A stretch of 12,724 bases of DNA from Gammaproteobacteria bacterium (lineage in GTDB: Bacteria; Pseudomonadota; Gammaproteobacteria; QOAV01): positions 1-12,724 of the forward strand of contig QOAV01000197.1 in the NCBI GenBank assembly GCA_003972845.1, written 5' to 3'. The notes below the pieces were generated by a model. That model had not been told where the DNA came from. It made no database searches and saw nothing but the letters and a program-made list of their open reading frames with translations. Positions within the stretch are counted from its first letter, which is position 1; every line of letters begins with the position of its first letter. The translations under genes were made by a program, and so were the position numbers. Positions 1 to 6,957 of this stretch are shown here, one piece after another.

Positions 1-156
1 GCCAGCTTCCGCCAGGAACAGCGCTGTCGAAAGGCCGGTGTAGCCGGCACCGACGACGCAAACATCGGCCTCGCAAGACCCTCGCAGCGCCGGGCGCACA
101 GGGGCCGAATTGGCGGAAGCTGCGTAATACGAGGGAACCGGGGGATACTCGATCAT
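1..156 (-). CDS. puuB: Gamma-glutamylputrescine oxidoreductase (PuuB-like), N-terminal fragment
   Basis: Partial gene: 52 N-terminal residues are visible, reading from the ATG at 156-154 off the left edge. The family is FAD-dependent amine oxidases of the DadA/DAO fold. PuuB oxidises gamma-glutamylputrescine to the aldehyde in the Puu putrescine-degradation pathway in the cytoplasm. Seen directly: an SYYAASAN motif at residues 9-16, typical of PuuB N-termini, then a beta strand and Rossmann glycine loop (DVCVVGAGYTG, residues 31-41) followed by the helix STALFLAEAG. This closely resembles my recollection of the E. coli PuuB N-terminus. No clear Shine-Dalgarno precedes the ATG. It is divergent from the ORF starting at 338, whose first residues resemble PuuC, the next enzyme of the same pathway, which supports the assignment. 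A generic FAD-dependent oxidoreductase of the same family remains possible because the substrate domain lies outside the window. Confidence 0.8.
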   Translation of the reverse strand, partial: MIEYPPVPSYYAASANSAPVRPALRGSCEADVCVVGAGYTGLSTALFLAEAG

Positions 157-337
157 TATGTGACGCCAGAAAAGGTGATAGAGACGTTCAGGATCAGGCT
201 GCAACGATGCGCGCCGCAGGAAGTCTATGCCAGCACCGCGCGTTCGGAAAGACACGTTCTTATACCTATATCGCGGGCGGCGCCTGCGGATAAAAGTGCT
301 GCTATGATTGCTCAACTCTACAGCCTGCGAGGCGTCC
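157..337. promoter_or_regulatory. Divergent intergenic region between puuB-like gene and chimeric ORF
   Basis: A 181-bp spacer between two divergent starts, so it should hold promoters for both sides. On the plus strand, TGCTATGAT at 300-308 matches an extended -10 element (TGn plus TATGAT, 5 of 6 to consensus) without a good -35. A GAGG Shine-Dalgarno at 329-332 sits 5 nt before the ATG at 338. On the minus strand, TATAAG (complement of 259-264) is a possible -10 for the puuB-like gene, again without a convincing -35. A short ORF reading through this region (160-465) has no recognisable protein character and is not called. Promoter assignments are inference from motif match only. Confidence 0.4.
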
Positions 338-877
338 ATGAATCAACCCGTCAGCTCTTCCACACCGACCAGCCAGGCCGAATGGCAGGCCCTGGCCACA
401 AACCTCACTCTGGAGGGCCGCAAGGCGCGGGGCTGTCAGCATACATCCATAAAACTGGCAAATGACGCGGGAGAATGTTATCCATTGGAAGTGTTCAATT
501 TGCACCTGGGTCTGTCCGCACGAGAGCGCCAGGCGCAGTCGGGCATACTGGGGCGGTCGCCGGAATTCGCCGACCTGGATGCCAATACGCCCTGTCTGGT
601 GGCGGGCGATTTCAACGACTGGCGCTCGCTGTTGCGGGCGTTTTATGTGGAAGGCATGGGCCTCGCCTGCGCCACCGATCATGAAACCGGACAGGGGCCG
701 AAAGCCATAAAGACCTATCCCTCGTTCTCGCCGCGCGGGGGGCTGGACAGGATTTATTATCGCGGTGGCTTGCAGTTGCTGAATGTCCAGCGCAGTCGCT
801 ACAAGGTTGCGCGCATCGCCAGCGATCATCTGCCAGTGGTGGCGGATTTCAAGTTGATGAACGGAGAACAAACCTGA
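338..877 (+). CDS. Chimeric ORF: PuuC-like N-terminus joined to truncated EEP-family hydrolase
   Basis: A 179-residue ORF. The ATG at 338 is chosen for its GAGG ribosome site 5 nt upstream; a TTG at 308 would extend it by 10 residues. Residues 1-28 (MNQPVSSS..., SQAEWQALATNLTLEGR) resemble the start of PuuC/KauB-type aldehyde dehydrogenases, which run on as LEGRAFI. From about residue 29 the sequence is instead the C-terminal part of an endonuclease/exonuclease/phosphatase (EEP) domain: NLH at 54-56, GDFND at 90-94, LDRI at 136-139 and the catalytic SDH at 162-164. A complete member of this family is about 230-260 residues. The N-terminal half carrying the metal-binding Asn and Glu (YNIH and QEV regions) is absent, so the product is probably inactive. 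The stop at 875-877 abuts the ATG of the next gene, so that end looks intact. A real deletion fusion and a contig misjoin are both possible. Confidence 0.65.
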   Translation: MNQPVSSSTPTSQAEWQALATNLTLEGRKARGCQHTSIKLANDAGECYPLEVFNLHLGLSARERQAQSGILGRSPEFADLDANTPCLVAGDFNDWRSLLRAFYVEGMGLACATDHETGQGPKAIKTYPSFSPRGGLDRIYYRGGLQLLNVQRSRYKVARIASDHLPVVADFKLMNGEQT

Positions 878-1825
878 ATGGCGAATTCACCTGAAATGTT
901 GACAGTGCCATTGGTGATCCTGGCGGGCAGCGACCCGAACCCTGCGGCGTTGCCGGAAAGCGGCGCCGGTCTGCATCCCATTCGCGGCTACAAAGGCATG
1001 GATCTGATGGTTCATGGCGAGCCGCTGATCGACCGTGTGGTGGACAGCTATGTCGCCAGCGGCGAGTTTTCTGCGGTTTTCATTGCCGGGCCGGAACGAA
1101 TCTATGGCGCCGGGCGCAAAGGCGCACGGGTCATCGATACCGATGGCCATGTGGGTGAAAATCTGCGCCGCGCCATTGACGCAGTGGAGCAAGAATGCGG
1201 CCCGGGTCCGCTGGCGATATCCGCCTGCGATATTCTGCCCGATGCAAAAGACCTGAACATGGTCATGGCCGACTACCGTGCCCACGCGCCGCTGGATTTC
1301 TGGTTCCCGTTCATCACCGCGCCGGAGCAGCCGCAAAAAATAGGCGCGTCATTCTGGAAACCGCGTTATCGCATAGCGCCCAAACCCGGCGCGCAGGCGC
1401 GGGACATCCTGCCGGGCCATCTGGCCGTGATTGATCCGCCGGCGTTGCGCATGTCGCTGATCTACCGTGTGCTGGAACTGGCTTACCGTACCCGCAACCG
1501 CCCCATACTGTACCGTCAGACCGTCATGGCTTTCGGCACCCTGGCGGCGTTGCTGTGGCGGGATCTGCAGAACCTCGTCACGTTGCGGCTGCCCACTTTC
1601 ACCTGGACCGTGTTGTATCACAGCACTGCGTTGGCCCTGCGTTTGCGCAAGGGCGACATCAGCGCGCCGGAAATGGCGGTCAGTCTGCGCAAGATATTCG
1701 TCCACTATCGTCACAGAAAACGCTATCCGCAGCGTGGCGGGCGATTGCCGTTGATGAATGCCCTGAGCCTGGCCAAGGATATCGATACCGAAGAAGAGGC
1801 GCGGGAAGCTGAACTTAAAGCCTGA
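878..1825 (+). CDS. Nucleotidyltransferase family protein (MobA-like NTP transferase), function unknown
   Basis: A 315-residue soluble protein. The N-terminal 200 residues look like a GT-A nucleotidyltransferase fold. They show a beta strand and loop PLVILAGSDP (11-20), a Lys at 39 in the GYKGMDLM segment, GEPLIDRVVDSY (47-58) where the family has its xPLI helix, and an acidic ISACDILPD segment (114-122) where D118 fits the metal-binding Asp. The usual Gly-rich LAGGxG loop is altered to LAGSDP. The roughly 115 C-terminal residues (200-315) are Arg-rich with several hydrophobic stretches, end in an acidic tail, and match nothing I recognise. The start ATG directly follows the previous stop, with GGAG at 863-866 as ribosome site; a second in-frame ATG lies at 896. 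It is probably cotranscribed with the EEP ORF upstream and prmC downstream. The nucleotide and acceptor substrates cannot be told from sequence. Confidence 0.75.
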   Translation: MANSPEMLTVPLVILAGSDPNPAALPESGAGLHPIRGYKGMDLMVHGEPLIDRVVDSYVASGEFSAVFIAGPERIYGAGRKGARVIDTDGHVGENLRRAIDAVEQECGPGPLAISACDILPDAKDLNMVMADYRAHAPLDFWFPFITAPEQPQKIGASFWKPRYRIAPKPGAQARDILPGHLAVIDPPALRMSLIYRVLELAYRTRNRPILYRQTVMAFGTLAALLWRDLQNLVTLRLPTFTWTVLYHSTALALRLRKGDISAPEMAVSLRKIFVHYRHRKRYPQRGGRLPLMNALSLAKDIDTEEEAREAELKA

Positions 1826-1838
1826 ACCGGATCGGCCG

Positions 1839-2690
1839 GTGACTGTGGAGAAAATGCTCAGGCTGGCCGGCCACGAACTGGAGCCCGTTTCCGATACTCC
1901 GCAGCTGGATGCCGAGGTGCTGATGTGCCAGGTCTTGCGCGTCAGCGCCGCCGGCCTCATTGCCCGGGGCCGGGAACGGCTCGATGAAGTCAGCGCCCGG
2001 ACATTCCGGCGGCATATTGCGCGCCGGCTTCGGGGCGAGCCGGTGGCCTATATTACCGGTGAGCGCGAATTCTGGTCCATGCGCCTGCGGGTGACGCCGG
2101 ATACACTGATACCGCGCCCCGAAACCGAGCGGCTGGTGGAACTGGCTCTGGAGCGCATCCCGGCGCATGCCGACTGGACGATCGTGGACCTGGGCACTGG
2201 CTCGGGCGCCATCGCCCTGGCGATTGCCAGCGAACGCCCGCAGTGCCGGCTGATTGCCACCGACCATTCTGCCGCGGCTCTTGTGGTTGCGAAGCAGAAT
2301 GCGCAAAGACATCGAGTCGAAAACGTCCGTTTTATTCATGCCGACTGGCTCGATTTCCCGCATGACTGCCAATACCCCATGATTCTGTCCAACCCGCCAT
2401 ACATCGAGGCTGGCGATCCGCATCTGCAGCAGGGCGATGTGCGTTTCGAGCCGGAGACGGCGCTGGTATCAGGGGGGCAGGGTCTTGATGACATCCAGGA
2501 AATTGCCAAACAGTCTCTGTTGCGTTTGGCGGACAATGGTTATTTACTTGTTGAATGTGGCCATGAACAGGGTGAAGCTGTGGCAGACTATATGCTCCGT
2601 CTGGGCTATAACGACGCGGTGATAAAGGAGGATATTGGCGGCCGGGACCGGGTCGTTATCGCGCAAAAACCGGTTGCGGAGGAAGCTTAG
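1839..2690 (+). CDS. prmC: Peptide chain release factor N5-glutamine methyltransferase PrmC (HemK)
   Basis: A 283-residue protein, close to the usual 275-290 for PrmC. It methylates the Gln of the GGQ motif in release factors RF1 and RF2 using S-adenosylmethionine, which promotes efficient translation termination. An N-terminal helical substrate-binding domain (about 1-85) precedes a class I methyltransferase fold. Seen: YITGEREF (71-78), IPRPETE (91-97), SAM-binding motif I DLGTGSG (117-123), the catalytic NPPY (185-188), and the RFEPETAL segment (202-209) typical of the family. A GTG at 1839 is the likely start, 13 nt after the previous stop. A second GTG at 1845 is an alternative, and no strong Shine-Dalgarno decides between them. 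In many proteobacteria prmC follows prfA; here it follows a nucleotidyltransferase gene instead. It ends 7 bp from the convergent psiE-family gene, with no visible terminator hairpin. Confidence 0.95.
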   Translation: MTVEKMLRLAGHELEPVSDTPQLDAEVLMCQVLRVSAAGLIARGRERLDEVSARTFRRHIARRLRGEPVAYITGEREFWSMRLRVTPDTLIPRPETERLVELALERIPAHADWTIVDLGTGSGAIALAIASERPQCRLIATDHSAAALVVAKQNAQRHRVENVRFIHADWLDFPHDCQYPMILSNPPYIEAGDPHLQQGDVRFEPETALVSGGQGLDDIQEIAKQSLLRLADNGYLLVECGHEQGEAVADYMLRLGYNDAVIKEDIGGRDRVVIAQKPVAEEA

Positions 2691-2697
2691 GGCCTGG

Positions 2698-3087
2698 CTA
2701 CTCATCTACCCCTTTCCACGGATATTTCACATGTCCGTAACGCACGATGAATACCGAAATGGTGAGCAGCAGGATGGTGCCGCCGATGCCGAGCATGCTG
2801 GTGGAGTCGAGACTTTTTGATTCCAGGATAATGTACCGCGCCAGCGCGACGATGGCGATGTAGATCGGGTAACGCACGGGCAGCTTGTGTTCTTCGTAAT
2901 AAATGCCGACCATGGCGATGACTTCCAGATACAGAAACATGAGCAGCAGATCGCTGAGGCGCACTTCCTGGCGTTCGATAATTTGCCAGATTTCCTGAAC
3001 AACAGCCACCAGAGTGGCGAGCATGACGATAAGCAGGATGACATGTTCGACCAGATGGACGAATTTGCGTACGGGTTCGGTGGCCAT
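2698..3087 (-). CDS. psiE: PsiE-family phosphate-starvation-inducible membrane protein
   Basis: A 129-residue inner-membrane protein. Four hydrophobic segments are visible at about 10-31, 45-63, 72-88 and 99-116. The pattern FLYLEVIAMVGIYYEEHKLPVRYPIYI (starting near residue 51, divided here by family features: an acidic Glu in the second helix, then Pro-Arg-Tyr) and the ALARYIILESKS stretch (81-92) match the PsiE family. In E. coli PsiE is induced by phosphate starvation, and its biochemical role is unknown. The ATG at 3087-3085 is preferred because the predicted protein then starts just before the first helix. A much longer upstream-open frame would overlap the divergent MBL gene and is not supported. 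The gene is convergent with prmC (7-bp gap) and divergent from the MBL gene (53-bp gap). No Pho box was recognised in that short spacer, so phosphate control is unproven here. Confidence 0.85.
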   Translation of the reverse strand: MATEPVRKFVHLVEHVILLIVMLATLVAVVQEIWQIIERQEVRLSDLLLMFLYLEVIAMVGIYYEEHKLPVRYPIYIAIVALARYIILESKSLDSTSMLGIGGTILLLTISVFIVRYGHVKYPWKGVDE

Positions 3088-3140
3088 GTGGGTTACACTC
3101 GCTATTAGAGTATGGCAATATACAGAAACTGTGCGGGGAT
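3088..3140. promoter_or_regulatory. Short divergent promoter region, psiE-family / MBL hydrolase
   Basis: The 53-bp spacer between divergent starts must carry the promoter of at least one of the two genes unless they start inside each other. It contains an AT-rich core (about 3104-3122) and a small inverted repeat ACTC(n7)GAGT at 3099-3113. GGGG at 3135-3138 lies only 2 nt before the ATG at 3141. No pair of -35/-10 boxes stands out on either strand. Confidence 0.3.
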
Positions 3141-4076
3141 ATGAATAGCATAAGTGAAGTGGGTGGCGGTGTGTATCGCGTAGACACCGGGTATCATCGG
3201 CCGCTTTTTGATGCTGCCTATCTGATTGTGGAAGACGGCGCGGCGGCGTTCGTTGATTGCGGCGCCAATCATTCCGTTCCGCGGCTGATGGAGGCGCTGG
3301 AAAGGCATGGCCTGCAGCCGCCGGATGTGAAATGGCTGATGCTGACGCATATTCATCTGGATCATGCCGGCGGCGCCGGGCGCCTGCTGGTGGAGTGTCC
3401 CGAAGCGCAGCTGCTGGTGCATCCTCGCGGCGTCCGCCACATGTCGGACCCGTCAAGGCTGGAAGCAGGCGTGCGGGCTGTGTACGGCGATGCCGCTTAT
3501 GACGAACTCTATGGTTCACTGCTGCCGGTAAATGCCGATCGAATCACTGCCGCCGAAGACGGCCTGAGCGTGGATCTGAATGGGCGTGAGATCCAGGTGA
3601 TGGATACGCCGGGACATGCCCGTCATCATGTCTGTTTTCTGGATGAAACAAGCGCCAGTGTCTTTACCGGCGACACCATGGGCGTGGCTTACCCGGAATT
3701 GACGGTGGACAACGAGCCTTTCGTGTTTCCGCCATCGTCGCCGGTGGATTTCGATGCCGAGGCCTGGCACGGATCGGTGGAAAAACTTGGCCACAGCGGC
3801 ATGAAAAATTTCTGCCTGACCCATTACGGATGTGTCGCCAATACCCAAAGGCTTGTTGCCGCCATGCACAGGCGCATTGATGATTTTAACGCGTTGGCGT
3901 TGAAAACGCCGCCGGAGAGCTTGAAACCCAAGCTGGCTGAATATCTACTCGACGAAGTGAAAAAGCACGGCTGTCGCCTGCCTGATGAAGAGATCCTGTC
4001 GATTCTGGCGCTGGATATTGATTTGTGCGCGCAGGGGCTGATCGTCTGGAGAGACCGGTTGCATCCAAACCACTGA
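3141..4076 (+). CDS. MBL-fold metallo-hydrolase
   Basis: A 311-residue cytoplasmic protein with no signal peptide. The metallo-beta-lactamase fold is clear: signature THIHLDH at 69-75 (metal ligands H70, H72, D74, H75), third-site His H159 in DTPGHARHH (156-163), bridging Asp D178 in FTGDT (175-179), and the last metal ligand H228 in LTHYG (226-230). Two metal ions, usually zinc or iron, are expected. The fold covers about residues 1-230. The remaining 80 residues are helical and may act as a lid or substrate-selecting domain, as in related glyoxalase II-like and flavoprotein-like hydrolases. The substrate is unknown; thioester or lactone hydrolysis is typical of the superfamily. It is divergent from the psiE-family gene and followed by an 85-bp spacer before mdh, so it is probably monocistronic. 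Confidence 0.85.
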   Translation: MNSISEVGGGVYRVDTGYHRPLFDAAYLIVEDGAAAFVDCGANHSVPRLMEALERHGLQPPDVKWLMLTHIHLDHAGGAGRLLVECPEAQLLVHPRGVRHMSDPSRLEAGVRAVYGDAAYDELYGSLLPVNADRITAAEDGLSVDLNGREIQVMDTPGHARHHVCFLDETSASVFTGDTMGVAYPELTVDNEPFVFPPSSPVDFDAEAWHGSVEKLGHSGMKNFCLTHYGCVANTQRLVAAMHRRIDDFNALALKTPPESLKPKLAEYLLDEVKKHGCRLPDEEILSILALDIDLCAQGLIVWRDRLHPNH

Positions 4077-4099
4077 GTAACCTGCTAACCAGTATGTGA

Positions 4100-4129
4100 C
4101 CCGATCTTCAAATTAAAATAATTTTCGGG
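4100..4129. repeat. Imperfect inverted repeat between MBL gene and mdh
   Basis: The arms CCCGA (4100-4104) and TCGGG (4125-4129) are complementary. An inner pair, AAATT (4110-4114) and AATTT (4120-4124), surrounds a 5-nt loop, with TCTTC unpaired on the left side only. There is no T-run after the stem, so a classic terminator is not supported on the plus strand. It could be an operator or an mRNA leader structure for mdh, or chance in an AT-rich spacer. TAAAAT at 4114-4119 resembles a -10 box but lacks a good -35. Confidence 0.3.
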
Positions 4130-4161
4130 AAAACTGACCCGGCAAAACGAGGAGCACAACA

Positions 4162-5139
4162 ATGAAAAAACCACTGGTAGTAACAGTTACCGGAGCCGCC
4201 GGAGAAATCGGCTACGCCATCACCCCAAGCATCGCTTTCGGCGCCATGTTGGGCGAGGATCAGCCAGTGACCCTGAAATTACTGGAAATTCCCGCTGCGC
4301 TGCCTGCACTGGAAGCAGTAAAAATGGAATTATTCGACTGCGCCTTTCCGCTGTTGCAGGAAGTGGTCATTACCGACAAGCCAGAAGTGGCGTTCAAGGA
4401 TTGTGACGCAGCACTGTTGATCGGCTCCCGTCCGCGCGGACCGGGCATGGAGCGTTCCGATCTGCTGGAAGCGAATGCACCGATTTTTGTCGAGCAGGGT
4501 CGCGCCATCAACGACCACGCCTCGCGTGATGTGAAAGTGCTGGTGCTGGGCAACCCCGCCAACACCAACGCACTGATCGCCTCCAGTAATGCGCCGGACA
4601 TTCCTGTTACCCGGTTTTCCGCCATGATTCGCCTGGACCATAACCGCGCCGTGGCGCAGTTGGCTTATAAAACCGGGGTTAGTGCTGCAGAGGTCAGCAA
4701 AGTTATCATCTGGGGCAATCATTCGTCCACGCAGGTGGTGGACGTACACTATGCCGAAATCGGCGGCCGTCCCGCGCTGGAGCTGCTCGATGTGGAATGG
4801 GTGCAGCATCAGCTTATTCCAGAGGTGCAAAACCGGGGCGCGAGAGTGATCAAACTCAGAGGCAAATCCAGCGCCGCCAGCGCCGCCAATGCTGCCGTAT
4901 ACTGCATGCGTGACTGGTTTGGTTCTACACCACCCGATGACTGGGTGAGCATGGCGCTGGCGAGCAGCGGGCAATATGGTGCCGATGAAGGTCTGTTCTA
5001 TTCCATGCCGGTGATTGTCGAAGATGGAGACCCCCGTGTGGTCGAAGGCCTGGCGCTTTCGGATACCTGCCACCAGTTTCTGCAAGTGACGCTCGACGAG
5101 CTGCGCAGCGAACGAGACGCCGTGCGAAAATATCTGTGA
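4162..5139 (+). CDS. mdh: Malate dehydrogenase, NAD-dependent (LDH-like/cytosolic type)
   Basis: A 325-residue enzyme, the usual length for the group. It interconverts malate and oxaloacetate in the TCA cycle in the cytoplasm. Seen: Rossmann loop TGAAGEIGY (10-18); LLEI at 40-43, where the acidic E42 favours NAD over NADP; active-site loop [10 protein letters not shown] (89-98) with substrate-binding R92 and R98; GNPANTN (130-136); catalytic D159 and R162 in RLDHNRA (157-163); and catalytic H187 in WGNHSS (184-189). The His/Asp positions coincide with those known for Thermus-type MDH. The start is firm: GAGGAG at 4149-4154 lies 7 nt before the ATG. Spacers of 85 bp upstream and 273 bp downstream suggest it is transcribed on its own. 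Confidence 0.96.
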   Translation: MKKPLVVTVTGAAGEIGYAITPSIAFGAMLGEDQPVTLKLLEIPAALPALEAVKMELFDCAFPLLQEVVITDKPEVAFKDCDAALLIGSRPRGPGMERSDLLEANAPIFVEQGRAINDHASRDVKVLVLGNPANTNALIASSNAPDIPVTRFSAMIRLDHNRAVAQLAYKTGVSAAEVSKVIIWGNHSSTQVVDVHYAEIGGRPALELLDVEWVQHQLIPEVQNRGARVIKLRGKSSAASAANAAVYCMRDWFGSTPPDDWVSMALASSGQYGADEGLFYSMPVIVEDGDPRVVEGLALSDTCHQFLQVTLDELRSERDAVRKYL

Positions 5140-5412
5140 ATATCAGTCCTGGCCGAACCCCGTCATGTTTCCGTTGCGGTTGGCGCTTTGTAACCAGTCC
5201 ATTTGACAATAATACTGCTGCTGCAACACGGCGGTGTTCCCGGCGCTTTCAGGCGTCTCCCGGGCGGTGCGCTCCGCAGCAAATGCAATACACCGGCATC
5301 GGCATCGGAACAGGAAAGTTTTCCTGCCGGTCACGATGAAACAACTGACCGCTCGCAATTTCCTCTGGCCTCGCTGGGGGCGGGGTGGTACAACACCGGT
5401 AACTGATCATGG
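5140..5412. promoter_or_regulatory. Intergenic region upstream of gpmI, with palindrome
   Basis: At 273 bp this is the longest noncoding stretch in the window. A possible promoter is TTGTAA (5188-5193), 16 nt, TAATAC (5210-5215); a TTGACA at 5203-5208 is not followed by a good -10. A perfect 7-bp inverted repeat with a 2-nt centre, CAGGAAAGTTTTCCTG, lies at 5311-5326. Just before it is a short tandem of GGCATC (5295-5306). Small frames inside it (for example from ATG 5336 into the gpmI start) look non-coding. No intrinsic terminator with a T-run was seen after mdh. A leader RNA or small RNA cannot be excluded. Confidence 0.35.
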
Positions 5413-6957
5413 ATGCCCGAATTGTTGAACACGCCCCCTGTATTACTTGTTATTTTTGACGGATTTGGCGTCAATCCCAGCCGTCTGGACAATGCCTGGG
5501 CGCAGGCCAGGACGCCGAATCTGGATAGATATTTCCGATCCAATCCGCATACCGTGCTGCAAGCCTCGGGGCGCGCCGTGGGTTTGCCCGACGGCCAGTT
5601 CGGCAACTCGGAAGTCGGGCATCTGACCATCGGCTCGGGGCGGATTCTGGAGCAGGACCTGTTGCGCATTGCCGAGGCGATCAATTCCGGCGAGCTGGAA
5701 AACCATCCCATCTGGCGGGAGACGCTGGCCGACGCCAAACGCCTGCATATGGTGGGGCTGGTGTCCGATGGCGGCGCACACTCGCATATTTCCCATTTGC
5801 TGAACATGTTGCCGCTGGTGGCGCAGGCGGGCGTGGAGCCGGTAATTCACATGATTACCGATGGCCGCGACACGCCGCCGCGCGAGGCGCTGAAATTCCT
5901 CGACGAGCTGGATGACAAATTTGAGGAAATCGGCTGCGGCCACGTGGCGACGGTGAGCGGACGCTACTGGGCCATGGATCGAGCAGGTTACTGGGATCGC
6001 ACGGAAAAGGCGTGGAACGCCATGATTCGGGGCGAAGGTCTGCATGCGGGCAGTGCGCGCGCCGCCATCGGTGAAGCTTATAATCGCGGTGAATCCGACG
6101 AATTCATACAGCCGACAGTGATCGGCCATCCTGCTTCGCCCATTATCAAAGCCGATGAGCCGGTGTTGTTTTTCAACTACCGCAATGACCGGGTGCGGCA
6201 ACTGGTCGAGGCCATCGGTCTGCCGAGGTTTGAGCATTTCGATCGTCACGGCGAGCCGGCGCGGTCGGTGGTTTGCATTACCCAGTACAAGCACGAATAT
6301 CCGTTTCCGGTACTGTTCGCGCCGGAGTATCCCGCCGATACGCTGGCGGAAGTGATCAGCAATGCCGGTCTCAAGCAGTTTCATTGCGCGGAAACGGAGA
6401 AATTTCCCCATGTGACCTATTTTTTCAATGGCGGCCGCGAAGCGCCGTTTCCCGGTGAAGAACGCGAGGAGATTCCTTCGCCGGCCGTGCCCACTTATGA
6501 CGAAATGCCGGAAATGGCGGCGCGGCCCGTGGCCGAACGCATGATAGAAGCCGTCAACAGCGGCGAGTACGCCTTCATGCTGGTGAATTTCGCCAATACC
6601 GACATGGTGGGGCATACTGCCCGCGAGCCAGCGGTGATCAAGGCGGTGGAAACGCTGGACCGGGAAGGCGGCCGCCTGATCGAGGCGGCTCTGGCGCAAG
6701 GTTGCAAAGTCATGCTGACGGCGGACCACGGCAACTGCGACGAAATGATCGACCCGGCCACCGGCGAGCCGCAAACCCAGCATTCGGTGTATCCGGTGCC
6801 GTTTTTGCTGCTGGGTCAGCGTGACGCCAGGCTGGGCATCGGGCGCGGCGTGGCGGACATCGCGCCCACCATACTGGAACTGCTGGGGCTGTCCCGTCCG
6901 CCGCGCATGACAGGCCGAAGTCTGATACTGAGAGATTCTCTGGAGCTTGAACTATGA
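5413..6957 (+). CDS. gpmI: 2,3-bisphosphoglycerate-independent phosphoglycerate mutase
   Basis: A 514-residue enzyme, full length for the family. It interconverts 3- and 2-phosphoglycerate in glycolysis and gluconeogenesis through a Mn-dependent phosphoserine intermediate in the cytoplasm. Seen in order: metal ligand D16 in IFDGFG, catalytic Ser S66 in GNSEVGH (64-70), SDGGAHSH (118-125), TDGRDTPP (149-156), R184 and R190, NYRNDR (255-260), K330 in EKFPHV, D397 and H401 in NTDMVGH (395-401), TADHGNCDEM (436-445) with D438 and H439, and H457. All expected metal and substrate residues of the alkaline-phosphatase superfamily enzyme are present. The ATG at 5413 has no evident Shine-Dalgarno; an out-of-frame ATG lies at 5409. 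Its stop overlaps the next start in ATGA (6954-6957), so the sugar kinase gene is translationally coupled. Confidence 0.97.
   Translation: MPELLNTPPVLLVIFDGFGVNPSRLDNAWAQARTPNLDRYFRSNPHTVLQASGRAVGLPDGQFGNSEVGHLTIGSGRILEQDLLRIAEAINSGELENHPIWRETLADAKRLHMVGLVSDGGAHSHISHLLNMLPLVAQAGVEPVIHMITDGRDTPPREALKFLDELDDKFEEIGCGHVATVSGRYWAMDRAGYWDRTEKAWNAMIRGEGLHAGSARAAIGEAYNRGESDEFIQPTVIGHPASPIIKADEPVLFFNYRNDRVRQLVEAIGLPRFEHFDRHGEPARSVVCITQYKHEYPFPVLFAPEYPADTLAEVISNAGLKQFHCAETEKFPHVTYFFNGGREAPFPGEEREEIPSPAVPTYDEMPEMAARPVAERMIEAVNSGEYAFMLVNFANTDMVGHTAREPAVIKAVETLDREGGRLIEAALAQGCKVMLTADHGNCDEMIDPATGEPQTQHSVYPVPFLLLGQRDARLGIGRGVADIAPTILELLGLSRPPRMTGRSLILRDSLELEL

Noticed and set aside
160..465. A 101-codon ORF overlapping the divergent spacer and the chimeric ORF
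   Set aside because: No domain or plausible ribosome site, and it runs out of frame through the better-supported ORF at 338. I also checked it for the missing EEP N-terminus, and it does not carry the expected motifs.
2698..3519. A longer version of the psiE-family protein (273 residues)
   Set aside because: The extra N-terminus is low-complexity and lies antisense to the MBL gene. The PsiE domain starts naturally at the ATG at 3087.
5203..5231. Consensus-like promoter starting with TTGACA
   Set aside because: The -35 match is perfect but the position 17 bp downstream (ACACGG region) bears no resemblance to a -10 box.
5443..6783. A 446-codon open frame on the minus strand
   Set aside because: It lies wholly opposite gpmI, which has every catalytic motif. 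The translation is His/Arg-rich with no family character. Long antisense frames are common in GC-rich genes with strong codon bias.
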